Positions 60,238-64,000 of a DNA stretch of 64,000 bases are shown in pieces; within the stretch, counting starts at the first letter, position 1; each line of letters starts with the position of its first letter. The stretch covers positions 41,586,425 to 41,650,424 of the forward strand of contig CM075771.1 in NCBI GenBank assembly GCA_037974665.1, in the 5' to 3' direction. The position numbers were made by a program, and so were the translations under genes. The notes beneath the pieces were generated by a model, which was not told the origin of the DNA, ran no database searches, and saw nothing but the letters and a program-made list of their open reading frames with translations. This stretch comes from Ehretia macrophylla. Lineage: Eukaryota; Streptophyta; Magnoliopsida; Boraginales; Ehretiaceae.

Positions 60238-63200
60238 TCTGTCGCTCCGGTGCCAATAACTTTTGATCTGTAAGGAGTTACGCGGTGCACAGTGTACCGT
60301 TGCAAAGCACTCTGAGAGCTTTATAATGGGGGCACCTAGCCTGCTCATTTGTCCCTATTTTCGGAGCCCAAAATCAATCATTTTCATAAGTTTTGGGACA
60401 CTTTTCTTCTTTTGCGCTGTTTTTTCATCCCGGATCGTACGTCGTTAGCCACGAAAAGGACGACAACCTAATCCATTACATTTCTATTACCGAATCACAC
60501 GGTACCTTTGGCAAGACAACTTCACTTCACGTAGAGGCTGGGCTAGCAAACAGAAGGCGTGGGGCTTATGACCAGGTATCCGTCGCTCCGGTGCCCATAA
60601 CTTTTGATCCGTAAGGAGTTACGCGGCGCACAGCATACCGTTGGAAAGCTGTCCGAGAGCTCTATGATGGGGGCAACAAGCCTGCTCGGTTGCGCCAGTT
60701 TTCGTAGCCCAAAATTGAACATTTTCATCAGTTTCGGGACACTTTTCTTCTTTTGCGCAGTTTTTCCGTCCCGGATTGTACGTCGTGAGCCGCAAAAAGG
60801 ACGACAACCTAATCCATCACATCTCTATTACAGAATCATATGGCACCTTGGGCAAGACAACTTCACTTCACGTAGAGGCTGAGCCCACAAACAGAGGGCG
60901 TGGGGCTTGTGAACAGGTATCCGTCGCTCTGGTGCCAATAACTTTTGATCCGTAAGGAGTTACGCAGCGCACAGTATGCCGTTGGAAAGCTATCTAAGAG
61001 CTCTACGATGGGGGTACCAAGCCTGCTCGGCTACACTTGTTTTCATAGAATCGAACATTTTCATAAGTTTTGGGACACTTTTCTTCTTTTACGCTATTTT
61101 TTCATCCCGGATCGTACGTCGTGAGTCGCGAAAAGGACGACAACCTAATCCATCACATTTCTATTACCAAATCATACGGTACCTTGGGCAAGACAACTTC
61201 ACTTCACGTAGAGGCTTGGCCCGCAAACAAGGGGCGTGGGGCTTGTGACCAGGTATCCGTCGCTTCAGTGCCCATAACTTTTGATCCGCAATGAGTTACG
61301 CGGTGCACAAAATACCGTTGCAAAGAACTCTGAGTGCTCTACGATGGGGGCACTTAGCCTGCTCATTTGCACCTATTTTTAGATCCCCAAATCGAACATT
61401 TTCATAAGTTTTGGGACACTTTTCTTCTTTTGCGCTGTTTTTTCATCCTGGATCGTACGTCGTGAGCCGCGAAAAGGACGACAGCCTAATCCATCAATTT
61501 CTATTACCGAATCACATGGCACCTTGGGCAAGACAATTTCACTTCACAAAGAGGCTGGGCCCGCAAACAGAGGGCTTGGGGTTTATGACCAGGTATCCGT
61601 CGCTCCGGTGCCCATAACTTTTGATCCGTAAGGAGTTACGCGACACACAGCATACCGTTGGAAAGCACTCTGAGAGCTCTACAATGGGGGCACCTAGCCT
61701 TCTTATTTGTGCCAGTTTTCGGAGCCCAAAATTGAACATTTTCATAAGTTTTGGGACACATTTCTTCTTTTGCGTTGTTTTTTCATCCTGGATCGTACGT
61801 CGTGAGCCGCGAAAAGGACGACAACCTAATCCATCACATTTTCTATTACTGAATCACACGGCACCTTGGGCAAGACAACTTCACTTCACGTAGAGGATGG
61901 GCCAGCAAACATAGGGCGTGGGGCTTGTGACCAGGTATCCGTCGCTCCGGTGCCCATAACTTTTGATCCGTAAGGAGTTACGCGGCGCACAGCATACCGT
62001 TGGAAAGCTGTCCGAGAGCTCTACGATAGAGGCAACAAGCCTGCTCAGCTGTACCAATTTTCATAGCCCAAAATCGAACGTTTTCATCAATTTTTGGACA
62101 CTTTTCTTCTTTGGAGCAATTTTTCCGTCCCGGATCAAACGTTGTGAGCCTTGAAAAGGACGACAATCTAATCCATCACATTTCTATTACCGAATTACAC
62201 GGCACCTTGGGCAAGACAACTTCACTCATGTAGAGGCTGGGCCCGCAAACAGAGGGCGTGGGGCTTGTGGCCAAGTATCTGTCGCTCCGGTGCCCATAAC
62301 TTTTGATCTGTAAGGAGTTACACGGCATACAACATGCCGTTGGAAAGCTTTCCGAGAGCTCTACGATGGGGGCAGCATGCTTGCTGGGCTGTGTCTATTT
62401 TCGGAGCCCAAAATTGAACATTTTCATAAGTTTCAGGACACTTTTCTTCTTTTGCGCTGTTTTTCCGTCCTGGATCGTACGTCGTGAGTCTCGAAAAGGA
62501 CGACAACCTAATCCATCACATTTCTATTTCCAAATCCCACGGCACCTTGGGCAAGACAACTTCACTCATGTAGAGGCTGGGCCCGCAAACAAAGGGCGTG
62601 GGGCTTGTGACCAGGTATCCGTCGCTACGGTGCCCATAACTTTTGATCCATAAGGAGTTAGCGGCGCACAGCAAGCTGTTGGAAAGCTATCTAAAAGCTC
62701 TACGATGGGGGCACCTAGCATGCTCGGCTACACTTCTTTTCGGAGAATCGAACATTTTCTTAAGTTTTGGGATACTTTTCTTCTTTTACGCTGTTTTTTC
62801 ATCCCGGATCGTGCGTTGTAAGCAGCGAAAAGGACGACAACCTAATCCGTCACATTTCTATTACCGAATCACACGGCACCTTGGGCAAGACAACTTTACT
62901 TCACGTAGAGGCTGGGCCCGCAAACAGAGGGCATGGGGCTTGTGGCCAGGTATCCATTGCTCTGGTGCCTATAACTTTTCATCCGTAAGGAGTTACGCGG
63001 CGCACAACATGTTGTTGGAAAGCTTTCCGAGAGCTCTACGATGGGGGCAGCAAGCCTGCTTGGCTGCGCCTATTTTCGAAGCCCAAAATTGAACGTTTTC
63101 ATAAGTTTTGGGGTACTTTTCTTCTTTTGCGCTGTATTTCTGTCCTAGATCGTACGCCGTGAGCCGCGAAAAGGACGACAACCAAATCCATCACATTTCT

Positions 63201-63347
63201 ATTACCAAATCCCACGGCACCTTAGGCAAGACAACTTCACTCATGTAGAGGCTGGGCCCACAAACAAAGGGTGTGGGGCTTGTGACCAGGTATCCGTCGC
63301 TACGGTGCCCATAACTTTTGATCCATAAAGAGTTACGCGGCGCACAG
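60238..63347. repeat. 341-bp satellite array, block IV (~9 monomers)
   Basis: Starts with the right TSD copy TCTGT of LTR3. Monomer starts include 60263, 60604, 60945, 61621, 61963, 62303 and 62643. After the two monomers that close copy C the variants are mixed. The monomers starting at 60945 and 62643 each lack part of the GGAGCCCAAAATCG block (TTTTCATAGAATCGAACATT and TTTTCGGAGAATCGAACATT), a shared deletion of about 8 bases. LTR4 interrupts the array at 63348. Confidence 0.97.
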
Positions 63348-64000
63348 TGTGAGTTCCGACCTCGATTTTCATGCGATACCTCATTTCGTGTGCCTTAACC
63401 TTGATTTGCATGCCTTGACCTAGGTTTAAGAATTTTGTTCGTTTTGTGTGCCATGCATTGAATTACGTGCATTCATTTAGGGTTGCGTGCATTTACTTGG
63501 AAAATGTGTGTTCATCTCGTAGTTCGTGCCCTACCTCGTAGTGTGTGCCCTTGACCTGGGAAAGTGTGCCCTCACGCTAATCAAGAAAGCATCTTACACG
63601 AAGCACTAGGTCATTAATTAATCCTACGAATTCCACTAACTATTATTAAATTACTAATTCAACCCACTAGAAGACAAAATCTCACAAAAAGCTAGACATT
63701 CCTTATTCTTTATTCCTTATTCTTTTTGCACTTTCAACACACAATTAAATAATGCTCAAAAGATGACAAAAAATCAGATTTTTAGATGCCTTGGCCGACC
63801 ACCATGTGGGCTTTTGTGCTTGCTTGCTTAATTCAATTTAATTCCTAGACAAACTATGACAATTCTATGACACAAATGCATAAAAACTAGCTCAAACACC
63901 TCCTCAAAACTCCCAATCTCGACAAGATGCTCCATGCCCATGCTAGGAATTTCAAAATGCTTCTTGAAGACATAAAAATCAGAATTGCTAAGCTCAAGGC
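63348..64000 (+). mobile_element. LTR4: left part of a fourth LTR-like insertion, cut by the window end
   Basis: Starts TGTGAGTTCCGACCTCGATT after the satellite block GCGCACAG. It follows LTR1 closely through the CGTGC repeat domain (63348-63580) and beyond (AATCAAGAAAGCATCTTACA, CCTTGGCCGACCACC). The short form of the repeat domain groups it with LTR1, apart from LTR2 and LTR3. The right end and TSD partner (expected CACAG) lie outside the window, so solo-LTR status is unknown. Confidence 0.8.

Larger units (their letters stand above)
54517..60944. repeat. Higher-order unit of eight satellite monomers, copy C, split by LTR3
   Basis: Monomers 54517, 54858, 55199, 55540, 55881, 56222, 60263 and 60604 repeat the variant order of copies A and B. 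The offset to copy A is constant (10,746-10,747) up to 56222 and then jumps by exactly 3,700, the length of LTR3 plus its 5-bp TSD. Without the insert the unit is 2,728 bp. The two monomers before it (49896/53920 and 54176) also match those before copy A (43089 and 43430). Confidence 0.88.

Noticed and set aside
18755-63092. Many recurring ~60-110 codon open frames in the satellite (a ~102-codon plus frame and a ~62-codon minus frame per monomer)
   Set aside because: 341 is not a multiple of three, so frames cannot run on. Most lack an ATG and begin at TTG of TTGATCCG. Frames on both strands and in several registers are equally 'conserved' because the DNA is, and many monomers break them.
18583-63347. 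CENP-B-box-like core CGTTGGAAA in the monomer
   Set aside because: Only the variable middle of the box matches. The essential TTCG and CGGG parts are absent (ACCG and GCTC here), and flowering plants are not known to use a canonical CENP-B box.
18583-63347. CRISPR-like or rDNA spacer interpretation of the array
   Set aside because: There are no unique spacers between short repeats, no rRNA coding sequence or terminator blocks, and the setting is plant nuclear DNA.

Overview
The window looks like nuclear DNA of a flowering plant, most likely a eudicot. It holds Ty1/copia retrotransposons with an initiator-methionine tRNA primer site, hAT- and Mutator-type MITEs, a decayed non-EDVID CC-NB-ARC-LRR (RPS2/At4g27190-like) resistance gene, and a very long plant-type satellite array. 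I cannot name the species from sequence alone.

Left part (1-18.58 kb), mixed gene and transposon DNA. About 225-365 is a degenerate antisense piece of organelle-type 23S rRNA. It is followed by the 3' end of a decayed Tork-like copia element (RNase H relic 960-1345, polypurine tract, probable 3' LTR 1921-2967) whose LTR carries a MITE (1985-2346). A structurally complete but coding-dead copia element lies on the minus strand at 3384-8395, with 5-bp target duplications (GTAGT), about 200-bp LTRs, PBS and PPT. A 312-bp hAT MITE with a perfect 8-bp TSD follows (8746-9057). The NLR locus occupies 10107-16164. Its first 724 codons are open, but the P-loop lysine is arginine and the GLPL motif is altered. 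The LRR part carries many in-frame stops and one frameshift, and is built from three tandem exon+intron units, of which only the last is open. Downstream are a long-TIR Mutator-like MITE (16457-16834), a tRNA-Pro-derived SINE-like relic (about 17516-17590) and AT-rich DNA.

Right part (18.58-64 kb): one tandem array of a ~341-bp satellite, about 98 monomers in 33.6 kb. It is cut into four blocks by four copies of one 3.6-3.9 kb LTR-like element (LTR1 32065-35628, LTR2 49986-53919, LTR3 56543-60237 inverted, LTR4 from 63348 and cut by the window end). The three complete copies have TG..CA-type ends and 5-bp target duplications made of satellite sequence, and no internal retrotransposon region, so they read as solo LTRs. 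Subtracting each insert plus one TSD restores an exact 341-bp monomer spacing in all three cases.

Inside the array there is higher-order structure: an eight-monomer unit (~2.73 kb) present three times in 43.8-60.9 kb (the third copy split by LTR3), a six-monomer unit (~2.0 kb) present twice in 20.2-24.2 kb, and a two-monomer unit (683 bp) duplicated at 28.6-30.0 kb. The order of events is therefore satellite amplification, then higher-order amplification, then LTR insertion. Apart from decayed transposon genes, the only protein-coding locus I can support is the NLR. The short open frames in the satellite and the LTR-like elements are best explained by repeat conservation, not by protein function.
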